A stretch of DNA of 64,000 nt, from NCBI GenBank assembly GCA_900542495.1, contig UQNW01000011.1, positions 45,652 to 109,651 on the forward strand, written 5' to 3'. Positions 48,940 through 58,267 of this stretch are shown one piece after another (within the stretch, counting starts at the first letter, position 1; each line of letters begins with the position of its first letter). The stretch comes from an uncultured Roseburia sp. (lineage in GTDB: Bacteria > Bacillota > Clostridia > Lachnospirales > Lachnospiraceae). The position numbers were made by a program, and so were the translations under genes. The notes beneath the pieces were generated by a model. That model saw only the letters and a list, made by a program, of their open reading frames with translations. It did not search any database and was not told the origin of the DNA.

Positions 48940-51408
48940 TTATTCCACATCAACCTTCACTTTCGGTAAATGCCAGATATCATCCACATATTCCTGAATC
49001 GTTCTGTCAGATGAGAACTTTCCGGAATGTGCAGTGTTTAAGATAGCGCTCTTTGCCCAGGCGCTCTTGTTCTTGTAATACTCCATGATCTTCTTCTGCG
49101 CTTCTGCATAAGAACGGAAGTCTGCAAGAATGAAGTAAGTATCCGCATACTGTGTGCTGTGTGTATTCAGCAGTGAATTGTACAGGTCACGGAAAAGTTC
49201 GGAGTCGTTCGGTGAGTAGAATCCGTTCACTAACTGTGTCAGAACTTTGCGGATATCCTGATCCGTGTTGAAAATCTGCATCGGATCATAATCACGGTTA
49301 TGCTCATGTGCGATCACTTCGTCAGAGCTCATACCGAAAATAAACATATTATCCGGTCCGACTTCCTCGTACATCTCAACATTTGCACCGTCCATCGTTC
49401 CAAGTGTCAGGGCGCCGTTTAACATGAACTTCATATTACCGGTACCGGATGCCTCTTTACTTGCAGTTGAGATCTGCTCGCTGACATCTGCTGCTGCAAA
49501 GATCCACTCTGCATTGGAAACTTTGTAGTCCTCGATAAATACCACTTTGATCTTATTATTGATACTCTTATCATTGTTGATCACTTCTGCAACGCTGTTG
49601 ATCAGTTTAATGGTAAGTTTTGCATTTTTATAACCGGCTGCTGCCTTTGCGCCAAAAATGAATGTTCTTGGAACAAATTCCATATCCGGATGCTCTTTGA
49701 TCTCATTATAGAGATACATAACATGAAGGATATTCAACAGCTGACGTTTGTACTCATGAAGACGTTTTACCTGTACGTCAAAGATGGAATCCGGATCTAC
49801 ATCAATTCCATTGTGCTCTTTGATATATTTTGCAAGGCGCACTTTATTCTGGTGTTTGATCTTCAGAAACTCCTGCTGTGCTTTTTTATCATCTGCATAA
49901 GGCGCAAGTTTCCTGATCTGGGAAAGGTCGGTGATCCATCCTTCTCCCACATGTGCTGTCACCCAGTCAGCCAGAAGCGGGTTCGCATGTGCTAAGAAAC
50001 GTCTCTGTGTGATACCATTGGTTTTGTTATTGAACTTCTGCGGCATCATCTCATAGAAATCTTTTAACTGCTCTTTTTTCAAAATCTCTGTGTGCAGTCT
50101 GGCAACACCGTTGACAGAATAACCTGCAACGATCGCAAGATGCGCCATTTTTACCTGACCATCATATAGAATTGCCATTTTCGCAATCTTATCGTTGTTG
50201 CCCGGATACTGCTCCTGAATCTGTAAAATGAAACGGCGGTTGATCTCCTCTACGATCTGGTAAACACGTGGCAGCAATCTCTGGAAAATCTCGATCGGCC
50301 ATTTTTCCAATGCCTCTGCCATAATAGTATGGTTTGTATATGCAACACAATGTGTTGTGATATCCCATGCTTCATCCCAGCCTAAGCCTTCCTCATCTAC
50401 TAAAATACGCATTAACTCTGCGACTGCAACCGTCGGATGTGTATCGTTCATCTGGAAAACAGCTTTCTCTGGCAGCATATGGATATCGTCGTGATGTTTC
50501 TTAAATCTCGCAATTGCACGCTGCAAACTTGCAGATACGAAGAAATACTGCTGTTTTAAACGAAGCTCTTTTCCCTGGATATGATTGTCATTCGGATAAA
50601 GCACTTCTACAAGGTTACGTGCAAGGTTTTCCTGCTCTACTGCCTTGTTGTAATCTCCCTTGTCAAAAGAGTCTAACTGGAAGCCTTCCTTCGGCTCTGC
50701 ATCCCAGATCATCAGTGTATTGACCATATGATTGTTATAACCTACGATCGGCATATCATATGGGATAGCCATAACTGACTGATATCCTTCGTGAACAAAC
50801 TTCGTATTGCCATTTCCCATATCTTCTGTGCGGACATAGCCACCAAACTTAATCTCATAAGAATATTCCGGTCTGCGAAGTTCGAATGGATAACCATTTT
50901 TCAGCCAGTTATCCGGTACTTCTACCTGAAATCCATCGGAAATCTGCTGTTTGAACATACCGTAACGGTAACGGATACCGCAGCCGTAAGCTGCGTATCC
51001 AAGTGTTGCCAGTGATTCCATAAAGCATGCTGCAAGACGTCCAAGACCACCGTTACCAAGTGCCGGGTCCGGCTCCTGATCTTCGATCACATCAAGATTC
51101 AGACCGATTTCTTCCAGTGCTTCTTTTACTTCTTTGTAAGCTTTTAAATTGATCAGGTTATTTCCAAGGGCACGGCCCATCAGAAATTCCATTGACATAT
51201 AATAGACAATCTTCGGATCCTGATCGTCAAATGCCTGCTGGGTTGCCAGCCAGTCATCAATGATCACATCTTTTACCACATATGAGACTGCCTGAAAAAT
51301 TTCCTGCTGGCTTGCTTCTTTTAACTGTTTGCGGTACATATGACGGACTGTCTCTGTCACCTCTTCGATAAACTTTTTCTTGTTGAAGACTGCTGCTGTT
51401 TTAGACAT
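48940..51408 (-). CDS. glgP: Glycogen/starch phosphorylase
   Basis: 822 residues, full-length GT35. Releases glucose-1-phosphate from glycogen or starch. PALGNGGLGRLAACFMES binds the phosphate/PLP region; the PLP-lysine lies in EASGTGNMKFMLNGALT; DGANVEMYEEVG is the active-site C-terminal motif. The ATG at 51408 directly follows the ileS stop (TAAATG) and its ribosome site AAAGGAG is inside the last ileS codons, so the two are translationally coupled. It is more like typical E. coli-length phosphorylases than the truncated paralogue at the window start can show. Confidence 0.97.
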   Translation of the reverse strand: MSKTAAVFNKKKFIEEVTETVRHMYRKQLKEASQQEIFQAVSYVVKDVIIDDWLATQQAFDDQDPKIVYYMSMEFLMGRALGNNLINLKAYKEVKEALEEIGLNLDVIEDQEPDPALGNGGLGRLAACFMESLATLGYAAYGCGIRYRYGMFKQQISDGFQVEVPDNWLKNGYPFELRRPEYSYEIKFGGYVRTEDMGNGNTKFVHEGYQSVMAIPYDMPIVGYNNHMVNTLMIWDAEPKEGFQLDSFDKGDYNKAVEQENLARNLVEVLYPNDNHIQGKELRLKQQYFFVSASLQRAIARFKKHHDDIHMLPEKAVFQMNDTHPTVAVAELMRILVDEEGLGWDEAWDITTHCVAYTNHTIMAEALEKWPIEIFQRLLPRVYQIVEEINRRFILQIQEQYPGNNDKIAKMAILYDGQVKMAHLAIVAGYSVNGVARLHTEILKKEQLKDFYEMMPQKFNNKTNGITQRRFLAHANPLLADWVTAHVGEGWITDLSQIRKLAPYADDKKAQQEFLKIKHQNKVRLAKYIKEHNGIDVDPDSIFDVQVKRLHEYKRQLLNILHVMYLYNEIKEHPDMEFVPRTFIFGAKAAAGYKNAKLTIKLINSVAEVINNDKSINNKIKVVFIEDYKVSNAEWIFAAADVSEQISTASKEASGTGNMKFMLNGALTLGTMDGANVEMYEEVGPDNMFIFGMSSDEVIAHEHNRDYDPMQIFNTDQDIRKVLTQLVNGFYSPNDSELFRDLYNSLLNTHSTQYADTYFILADFRSYAEAQKKIMEYYKNKSAWAKSAILNTAHSGKFSSDRTIQEYVDDIWHLPKVKVDVE

Positions 51409-54400
51409 TTAGTTTTCTCCTTTTTTTACACCCAAAAGAACGGTTTCCCCATTAATATTCCATTCTTTCTGGTATCCATCTACACTGCCAGCTACAATAT
51501 CAAGTCCGAGTACATCTGCCTTGACAGTATCACCATATTTATTAAAGATGGCAGCCACTTTGTCGTCTGTCTGATAAGAAATAACGATCTTATCCATTAC
51601 TTCGAATCCTGCTTCCTTTCTCATGGTCTGAATCTTACTGATGATCTCACGGACAAATCCCTCTTCGACTAACTCAGGTGTTAAGTTGGTATCAAGAACA
51701 ACGGTTACTGTATTGTCACCCTCCGTTACATAACCTTCCATCTGTGTCATTGTGACAAGCAGATCTTCCTCTGCTAATTTTATATCATCACTGACCTCTT
51801 TTAAAGTGATAAATCCATTTTCCTTTAACTCTGCCATGGCAGCATTTCCATCAAGCTCTGCTAAGGCTTTCTGGATCTGACCTAAATATTTTCCGTATTT
51901 TGGTCCTACAGTACGAAGCTGTGGTTTGAACGTATAGCTTGTGTAGGAGCTTACGTCATCGGTAAAGGAAACTTTCTTCACATTCAGTTCGTCTTCAATA
52001 ATCTCTTTAAAGTACTCAGAAAGTTCAAATGGTGCTTTTACAAACATAGTTCCGATTGGCTGACGGTTTTTGATGTTTGCTGCATTACGGCATGCACGAC
52101 CCATAACAACGATCTTTAATACCTCATCCATGTTCTTCTCTAACTCTTTGTCAATGTATGCTCCATTTACGGCTGGGAAGTCACATAAATGGATACTTTC
52201 CGGCGCATTTTTATCAATGCTGCATACAAGGTTCTGATAGATTTCCTCTGTCATGAACGGGATCATTGGTGCTGCACATTTACAGATCTCTACCAGAGCT
52301 GTGTACAGTGTCATGTAAGCATTGATCTTATCCTGCTCCATTCCTTTTGCCCAGAAACGTTCACGGGAACGTCTTACATACCAGTTACTCATATCGTCCA
52401 CAAATTCATCTAATGCTCTTGCAGCTTCCGGGATCTTGTAACTGCCAAGGTTGTCATCCACTGCACCGATCACTGAATTTAATTTGGACAGTAACCATTT
52501 ATCCATAACGGATAATTTATCATATTCGAGTTTGTATTTTGTTGCGTCAAACTCGTCGATATTTGCATATAATACGAAGAATGCATAAGTGTTCCATAAG
52601 GTGCTTAAGAACTTACGCTGTCCTTCCTGCACTGCTTTTCCATGGAAACGGTTTGGAAGCCATGGTGCGCTGTTGATATAGAAATACCAGCGGATCGCAT
52701 CTGCTCCGTATGTCTCTAATGCGTCAAACGGATCAACTGCATTTCCTTTGGATTTTGACATCTTCTGTCCGTTCTCATCCTGTACGTGTCCTAAAACAAT
52801 AACGTTCTCATAAGGCGCTTTGTTAAACAGTAAGGTAGATTCTGCCATTAAGGAGTAGAACCAGCCTCGTGTCTGGTCAACAGCCTCTGAAATAAACTGT
52901 GCAGGGAACTGCTGTTTGAACAGATCCTGATTTTCAAATGGATAATGATGCTGTGCAAATGGCATTGCTCCTGAGTCGAACCAGCAGTCGATCACTTCCG
53001 GTACTCTGTGCATGGTCTTGCCACAGTCAGGACATTTGAAAGTCACTGCATCGATATAAGGTCTGTGTAATTCTACTTTTGCATCATCCGGGTTACCGCT
53101 TCTCTCTGCTAACTCTGCGCGGCTTCCGATCGACTCCTGATGTCCGCAGCCTTCACATTCCCATACATTAAGCGGAGTTCCCCAGTAACGGTTACGTGAG
53201 ATTCCCCAGTCCTGAATGTTCTCAAGCCAGTCACCAAAACGTCCCTTACCGATAGATTCCGGAATCCAGTTTACAGTATTGTTGTTGCGGATCAGGTCAT
53301 CTTTTACCGCTGTCATCTTGATAAACCATGACTCTCTTGCATAGTAGATCAGTGGTGTGTCACATCTCCAGCAGTGTGGATAATCATGCTCGAATTTTGG
53401 AGCGTCAAATAATTTACCCTGTGCATCTAAGTCTTTTAATACTTCCGGATCTGCTTTTTTGACAAATAATCCGGCATAAGGTGTTTCTTCTGTCATCTCA
53501 CCTTTTCCGTTTACAAACTGTACAAACGGAAGATCGTACTTACGTCCGACATTCGCATCATCTTCACCGAATGCAGGAGCAATATGAACGATACCGGTAC
53601 CATCTGACATTGTTACATAAGTGTCACAGGTAACAAAGTGTCCTTTTTTATGCTGTTTCTCTGCACATTCTGCTGCACATGCATATAAAGGTTCATACTC
53701 TTTGTATTCTAAATCTTTTCCTTTATAGGTCTCTAATACTTCGTATGCTTTGACACCTTCCTCTTCATTACCAAGCTTTCCTAACACTTTGTCAAGAAGT
53801 TCCTCTGCCATGTAGTAGGTGTATCCGTCTGCTGCTTTTACTTTGCAGTAAGTCTCATCCGGGTTCACACAGAGTGCCACGTTAGAAGGAAGTGTCCAAG
53901 GAGTTGTGGTCCATGCAAGGAAATATGCATCCTCACCGACAACTTTGAAACGTACCACTGCGGAACGCTCTTTGACTGTCTTATATCCCTGCGCAACTTC
54001 CTGCGAAGAAAGCGGTGTGCCACAGCGTGGGCAGTAAGGAACGATCTTAAAGCCTTTGTATAATAATTTTTTATCCCAGATCTGTTTTAATGCCCACCAT
54101 TCGGATTCGATGAAATTGTCATCATAAGTGACATATGGGTTTTCCATATCTGCCCAGAAACCAACGGTTCCAGAGAAATCTTCCCACATTCCCTTATATT
54201 TCCATACAGATTCCTTACATTTTTTGATGAAAGGTTCCATACCATACTCTTCGATCTGCTCTTTTCCGTTTAAGCCGAGCATCTTCTCTACCTCTAACTC
54301 AACCGGGAGTCCGTGTGTATCCCATCCGGCTTTACGCGGAACATATTTTCCCTTCATAGTCTGGTATCTTGGGATCATATCTTTGATAACACGTGTTAAT

Positions 54401-54576
54401 ACGTGTCCGATATGTGGTTTTCCGTTTGCAGTCGGAGGTCCGTCATAGAATGTGTAGGTCTCTCCCTGTTTGCGCTGTTCCATTGATTTTTTGAAAATGT
54501 CATGATCTTCCCAGAACTTCTCTGTCTGTTTTTCCCTGTCAACGAAGTTCATATTTGTTTCAACTTTGTTATACAT
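51409..54576 (-). CDS. ileS: Isoleucyl-tRNA synthetase
   Basis: 1055 residues. Class I synthetase with the HIGH motif as PHIGHVL (residue ~56) and KMSKSKGN near 600. The tryptophan-containing connective editing domain (TTTPWTLPSNVA) is present. Two CxxC pairs (CEGCGH and CPDCGKT) flank residues 475-515. ATG 54576 has AAGGAGGATAT before it, supplied by a repeat element; upstream is an isoleucine T-box. The length and features fit the long eukaryotic-like IleS2-type more than the short bacterial one, but I did not verify this. Confidence 0.96.
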   Translation of the reverse strand: MYNKVETNMNFVDREKQTEKFWEDHDIFKKSMEQRKQGETYTFYDGPPTANGKPHIGHVLTRVIKDMIPRYQTMKGKYVPRKAGWDTHGLPVELEVEKMLGLNGKEQIEEYGMEPFIKKCKESVWKYKGMWEDFSGTVGFWADMENPYVTYDDNFIESEWWALKQIWDKKLLYKGFKIVPYCPRCGTPLSSQEVAQGYKTVKERSAVVRFKVVGEDAYFLAWTTTPWTLPSNVALCVNPDETYCKVKAADGYTYYMAEELLDKVLGKLGNEEEGVKAYEVLETYKGKDLEYKEYEPLYACAAECAEKQHKKGHFVTCDTYVTMSDGTGIVHIAPAFGEDDANVGRKYDLPFVQFVNGKGEMTEETPYAGLFVKKADPEVLKDLDAQGKLFDAPKFEHDYPHCWRCDTPLIYYARESWFIKMTAVKDDLIRNNNTVNWIPESIGKGRFGDWLENIQDWGISRNRYWGTPLNVWECEGCGHQESIGSRAELAERSGNPDDAKVELHRPYIDAVTFKCPDCGKTMHRVPEVIDCWFDSGAMPFAQHHYPFENQDLFKQQFPAQFISEAVDQTRGWFYSLMAESTLLFNKAPYENVIVLGHVQDENGQKMSKSKGNAVDPFDALETYGADAIRWYFYINSAPWLPNRFHGKAVQEGQRKFLSTLWNTYAFFVLYANIDEFDATKYKLEYDKLSVMDKWLLSKLNSVIGAVDDNLGSYKIPEAARALDEFVDDMSNWYVRRSRERFWAKGMEQDKINAYMTLYTALVEICKCAAPMIPFMTEEIYQNLVCSIDKNAPESIHLCDFPAVNGAYIDKELEKNMDEVLKIVVMGRACRNAANIKNRQPIGTMFVKAPFELSEYFKEIIEDELNVKKVSFTDDVSSYTSYTFKPQLRTVGPKYGKYLGQIQKALAELDGNAAMAELKENGFITLKEVSDDIKLAEEDLLVTMTQMEGYVTEGDNTVTVVLDTNLTPELVEEGFVREIISKIQTMRKEAGFEVMDKIVISYQTDDKVAAIFNKYGDTVKADVLGLDIVAGSVDGYQKEWNINGETVLLGVKKGEN

Positions 54577-54579
54577 ATA

Positions 54580-54655
54580 TCCTCCTTGTTTTGCGAAGCA
54601 AAATCCGAACCCTCTGGTGAGGAGAGGATTTAGCCTCCTTGTTTGCGAAGCAAAA
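54580..54655 (-). repeat. Repeat element carrying the ileS ribosome binding site
   Basis: Coding-strand order: TTTTGCTTCGCAAACAAGGAGG, CTAAATCCTCTCCTCACCAG, AGGGTTCGGA, then TTTTGCTTCGCAAAACAAGGAGG. It therefore has nearly the same unit at both ends. Shares about 66 bases with 40568-40633 before galK. It lies between the T-box terminator and the ileS start, and the terminator's T-run is its first bases. Confidence 0.8.
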
Positions 54656-54940
54656 GGCTCTCATCCTGTAAATAGGACGAGAGCCTTAAATGATCGTTAT
54701 ACCACCTAAATACAATGTACAGATTTCTTAAAATCTTATACCCGTTCCCTGTAACGTAGGAAAAAACGTCAGTGCCTACTCTGTAAAAACATTTGGGACT
54801 GCAACTGGGAAGTGATGTTCATTCCTAAGATACTCACACCGGTTCGCACCAACTCCGGCTCTCTTTGCCTTTCTCTTAAAAACTACTGTCTTCGTCATCG
54901 TCTTTTCTATTTCACAATGAATCTTTCCATTGCTTTTAAT
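54652..54940 (-). ncRNA. T-box leader of ileS (isoleucine specifier)
   Basis: Minus strand, about 290 bases. Stem I distal features GCCGGAGTTGGTGCGAACCGG; specifier region ATGAACATCACTTCC with ATC (54816-54814) for isoleucine; T-box core AGGTGGTATAACG at 54707-54695; then a terminator with 12-bp stem GGCTCTCGTCCT / AGGATGAGAGCC (54685-54656) ending in TTTTGC. Uncharged tRNA-Ile would favour the antiterminator and raise ileS-glgP transcription. Confidence 0.9.
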
Positions 54941-54948
54941 CTTCTGTG

Positions 54949-54977
54949 ATTATACAGAGATTTCCCTGAAAAGTCAA
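54949..54977 (-). promoter_or_regulatory. Promoter of the ileS T-box unit
   Basis: Minus strand: TTGACT at 54977-54972, 17 bases, TATAAT at 54954-54949. Confidence 0.8.
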
Positions 54978-54987
54978 GATTTTACAC

Positions 54988-55980
54988 TTATCTTAACGAT
55001 TTTCGTTTTGTTTTGCCGATTACGTCAATGAATCTTTCCCGGATATTCTGAATGAGCAGGTCTTCCTCGCGGTCGGTGCCGTCAAATGGGACAAAACCGC
55101 CTGCCATCGTAGCATGCCCGCCACCGCTTCCAATCCCTTTTAACGCCTTGCTTATAATTTTTCCGGCATCTAATGTGGGACGCTCACTCCGCACAGAAAT
55201 TTTAATCCCTTCTTTTTTTCTGGAATAGACCACTGAAAAAGAAACTTCTACCAACGCAAGCATAAAATCTGACACACTGGCGATCAGAGCCTCCGGGCAA
55301 TCCCTTCCGGTATCTGCAAAACTGATATTCTCAAACACCTCAATACTTGAGATTGCCTTGGAATACGCCATCAGATCTTCAAAATAGAGTGTACTGTTCT
55401 CTAACAGATAAATCATATCCTGATCGCACAGGTCAAACATGCGCCAGATCATTTCCATATCCATTTTACAGACACCTCTGGAAAGCTTCTGTGTGTCCAT
55501 ACGGATTCCAAACGTCAGAGCTGTCGCAATTCTTTGATCCATCGGTATTTCATTTTCAAAAAAATATTGTGCTATGATCGATGCACATGCCCCGACACCC
55601 GGCCGGATATCCGTAAACCGGTACTCCGTTTTCTCATAAACCGGATGATGATCAATACAGATGATCTCATCTCCGGTCATATTAATAATGTTGGAATTGC
55701 CCTTCTGCGCATCCACTAAAATGACTTCATCTTCCTCGGTCAGTTTGCTGTCAAGATCTTCCAGATTTTCCAGTTTAATGTCTAAAATTTCCCGCAGCTT
55801 GTCCGTACTATACCGGTCGATCTTTCCCTTATAACAAATCGTCGAATGAATCCCACGGTTCTTTAACAGTTCCTGCAGGCCGAATGCGCTCGCAATGGCA
55901 TCCGGATCCGGGAAATTATGCGTCTGGATGTAAACATGTTCTCTGTTGATCTGTTTTACTAATTCATCTAATTTTGTCAT
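54988..55980 (-). CDS. DHH-family phosphoesterase (NrnA-like)
   Basis: 330 residues. NFPDPDAIASAFGL is the first DHH metal motif, ILVDAQKGN the second, and CIDHHPVYEK the DHH itself; the C-terminal DHHA1 domain has GSGGGHATMAGGF. These enzymes degrade short oligoribonucleotides, pAp or c-di-AMP products; which one is not clear here. ATG 55980 has AAGGG 7 bases upstream; the longer frame to 56010 is not needed. Confidence 0.9.
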   Translation of the reverse strand: MTKLDELVKQINREHVYIQTHNFPDPDAIASAFGLQELLKNRGIHSTICYKGKIDRYSTDKLREILDIKLENLEDLDSKLTEEDEVILVDAQKGNSNIINMTGDEIICIDHHPVYEKTEYRFTDIRPGVGACASIIAQYFFENEIPMDQRIATALTFGIRMDTQKLSRGVCKMDMEMIWRMFDLCDQDMIYLLENSTLYFEDLMAYSKAISSIEVFENISFADTGRDCPEALIASVSDFMLALVEVSFSVVYSRKKEGIKISVRSERPTLDAGKIISKALKGIGSGGGHATMAGGFVPFDGTDREEDLLIQNIRERFIDVIGKTKRKSLR

Positions 55981-56027
55981 ATGATAACCCTTATATCTGT
56001 TCCCCACCATGCTTTCACTGTCTTTAT

Positions 56028-56669
56028 CTACAATGAAGCAAAATATTTATCTACTACATGTGTAAGTTCAGCAAATGTATGGATTTCCGGTACTGCTGCA
56101 TTAATTTTTCCAAATCCATAAGCAGCATGGATAAATCCGACACCAGCCCGACAGCTTGCATCATAATCTCCCTGAATATCGCCAACATACACTGCCTCAG
56201 TCAGTCCGTTCCGGTCTGCTAACAGTCTGATATTCTCAGCTTTCTGTTTCAGATTGTTTCCATAACATTCGATATCTTCAAAATAATGTCCGAATCCATA
56301 ATGTGATAAAAATGCTTCGATGTAACCACTCTGGCAATTGCTCACAATATAAAGTGGATATTTCTCTTTTAAAGCGGACAGTGTATCTTCCAACTGCGGA
56401 TACAGCACACCGCCATGTTCTCTCAAATAATCATTTTCCATGGAACAGCACAGACTTAATAATTTCATCCGTGCCTCTTTGTCTAATTCCGGGAAAAGAA
56501 TATCCGCGATCACATCCATTGTCTTTCCCATGACACTCTGAATATCCTGCTCTGTCAGCTCTTTATCTACCAAGCCCTCCTGCCGGATCGCAAGATTCCA
56601 GGAAGCTGCCACATTAGCTGCGGAATCCCAGAGAGTTCCATCCATATCAAAAATAATTCCTCTTTTCAT
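56028..56669 (-). CDS. HAD-superfamily hydrolase (phosphoglycolate-phosphatase-like)
   Basis: 213 residues. IIFDMDGTLWDS (motif I), YIVSNCQSGYIEAF (motif II), GNNLKQKAENI with Lys (motif III) and VYVGDIQGDYDASCRAG (motif IV). A cap domain lies between I and II. Small phosphate-ester substrate unknown. ATG 56669 has AGGAG 5 bases upstream. It precedes the DHH gene by 47 bases. Confidence 0.9.
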   Translation of the reverse strand: MKRGIIFDMDGTLWDSAANVAASWNLAIRQEGLVDKELTEQDIQSVMGKTMDVIADILFPELDKEARMKLLSLCCSMENDYLREHGGVLYPQLEDTLSALKEKYPLYIVSNCQSGYIEAFLSHYGFGHYFEDIECYGNNLKQKAENIRLLADRNGLTEAVYVGDIQGDYDASCRAGVGFIHAAYGFGKINAAVPEIHTFAELTHVVDKYFASL

Positions 56670-56708
56670 GTTGCTCCTATCTATCCATTATCCACAAAAA
56701 AATTAATT

Positions 56709-58211
56709 TTAGTCAAGGTTATACACTTTTGTATATTTTTCTTTAAAATAACGGATCAACGGCTCTGCTGAAACTTCTTTTCCACAGACATTTCCGATCA
56801 CTTCTTTCGGGCTGCGCGTAGAGCCATACCAGTGGATCTTCCCATTGAGCCATTTTGTGATCTCCCCGATTCTTCCTTCTGCAAGCAGCGTATCGACCGA
56901 ACCAAGTTCCTCTTCCAAGCTGTCTAAATACATGCCATCGTAAATACTTCCAAGCAGATAAGACGGAAAATATCCAAAGGAACCGTCTGACCAGTGCATA
57001 TCCTGTAAAATTCCCTCCGCGTCATCTGCCGGAGTGATCTGTAAATATTCCTGCATCTTCTGATTCCAGAGTGCCGGGAGTTCCTCCACCTTCACATGAT
57101 CACGGAAAATCGCCTTCTCCATCTCATATCTTAAAATAATATGGAAACAGTAAGTCAGCTCATCTGCCTCGGTCCGGATAAAGCTATTTCTCACGTGATT
57201 TACTTCTTTATAAAATTCATCCAGTGAAACTTCCTGCAACTGTGGCAGTTTTTCCTGCACTTTTGCATAAACCGGTACCCAGAAATTCCGGTTTCTTCCA
57301 AGAATATTCTCATAAAACCGCGACTGGCTCTCATGGATTCCCATATAACAGCAGCTTCCTGCAACTGTTCCGTCATAATCCGGATTCACATTCTGCTCGA
57401 AAATCGCATGACCGCCTTCATGGATTGCAGAATACATGGCGCTGAGCGGATCATGCTCATAAAAATGGTTTGTCACACGGACATCTTTTGATGAAAAATT
57501 CAATGTAAACGGATGTGTGGATTCCCCGGTTGTTCCTCTGTTCCAGTCAAAACCGATATAACTTAATAAAAGTTTCTCTACCTCTTTCTGTGCATTCGTA
57601 TCAAAAGCGGCGTGAAACTTGCTGTCATCCGGCTGTTTTGCTGCAAGAACCTTCTGTACCAGTGGAATCAGCTCTGTTTTCAGATCCTCAAATAACCGGT
57701 CAATCGTAGCCGAATCCATTCCTTTCTCATACTGGTCTAACAGTGCATCATAAACTTCTTTTTCCGGGTCTGTGTAACTAGCCATCTCTGCTGTCATGTC
57801 GATCATTTTCTGCAAATGCGGGGCAAAAATAGAAAAATCTGCTTTTTCCTTTGCTTCCTCCCACGCATTCTCCGATTCTGACTGTGCCTTTACGAAGCTC
57901 TCATAAAATGCTTTCGGAATCCTGCGGTTTCTATCCATATCTGTTTTCATCTTAGTTACAACAAATTTCCACTTGTCATCAAGCTGCTCGAACTCTTCCG
58001 GTTCTGCCAACGTATCTAACAGTCCCTTTAATTCGTCCGAGGTAGACATGGCAAACTGTTCCGTGGAAAAATAAGTGAGCGCATCACTGTGTCCCGCAAA
58101 TCCTTCCTTCGGCGTGTTGGTTCTCATATCCCAATACAATAATGTGTTCACATGATTGAACTGTTCCATTTTATTCAAATATTTTTGCAGACTGCTTAGT
58201 GCCTCACTCAT
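56709..58211 (-). CDS. Metallocarboxypeptidase, M32 family
   Basis: 500 residues. The zinc site is HEGGHAIFEQN (HExxH) followed by HESQSRFYEN, the M32 hallmark. ATG 58211 follows GGAGAAATCAGT. Releases C-terminal residues from peptides; cytoplasmic, with no signal sequence. Confidence 0.94.
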   Translation of the reverse strand: MSEALSSLQKYLNKMEQFNHVNTLLYWDMRTNTPKEGFAGHSDALTYFSTEQFAMSTSDELKGLLDTLAEPEEFEQLDDKWKFVVTKMKTDMDRNRRIPKAFYESFVKAQSESENAWEEAKEKADFSIFAPHLQKMIDMTAEMASYTDPEKEVYDALLDQYEKGMDSATIDRLFEDLKTELIPLVQKVLAAKQPDDSKFHAAFDTNAQKEVEKLLLSYIGFDWNRGTTGESTHPFTLNFSSKDVRVTNHFYEHDPLSAMYSAIHEGGHAIFEQNVNPDYDGTVAGSCCYMGIHESQSRFYENILGRNRNFWVPVYAKVQEKLPQLQEVSLDEFYKEVNHVRNSFIRTEADELTYCFHIILRYEMEKAIFRDHVKVEELPALWNQKMQEYLQITPADDAEGILQDMHWSDGSFGYFPSYLLGSIYDGMYLDSLEEELGSVDTLLAEGRIGEITKWLNGKIHWYGSTRSPKEVIGNVCGKEVSAEPLIRYFKEKYTKVYNLD

Positions 58212-58267
58212 ACTGATTTCTCCTTATTCCGACAAAATTTTTCTTGTTTTATCTTATCACATAACAT

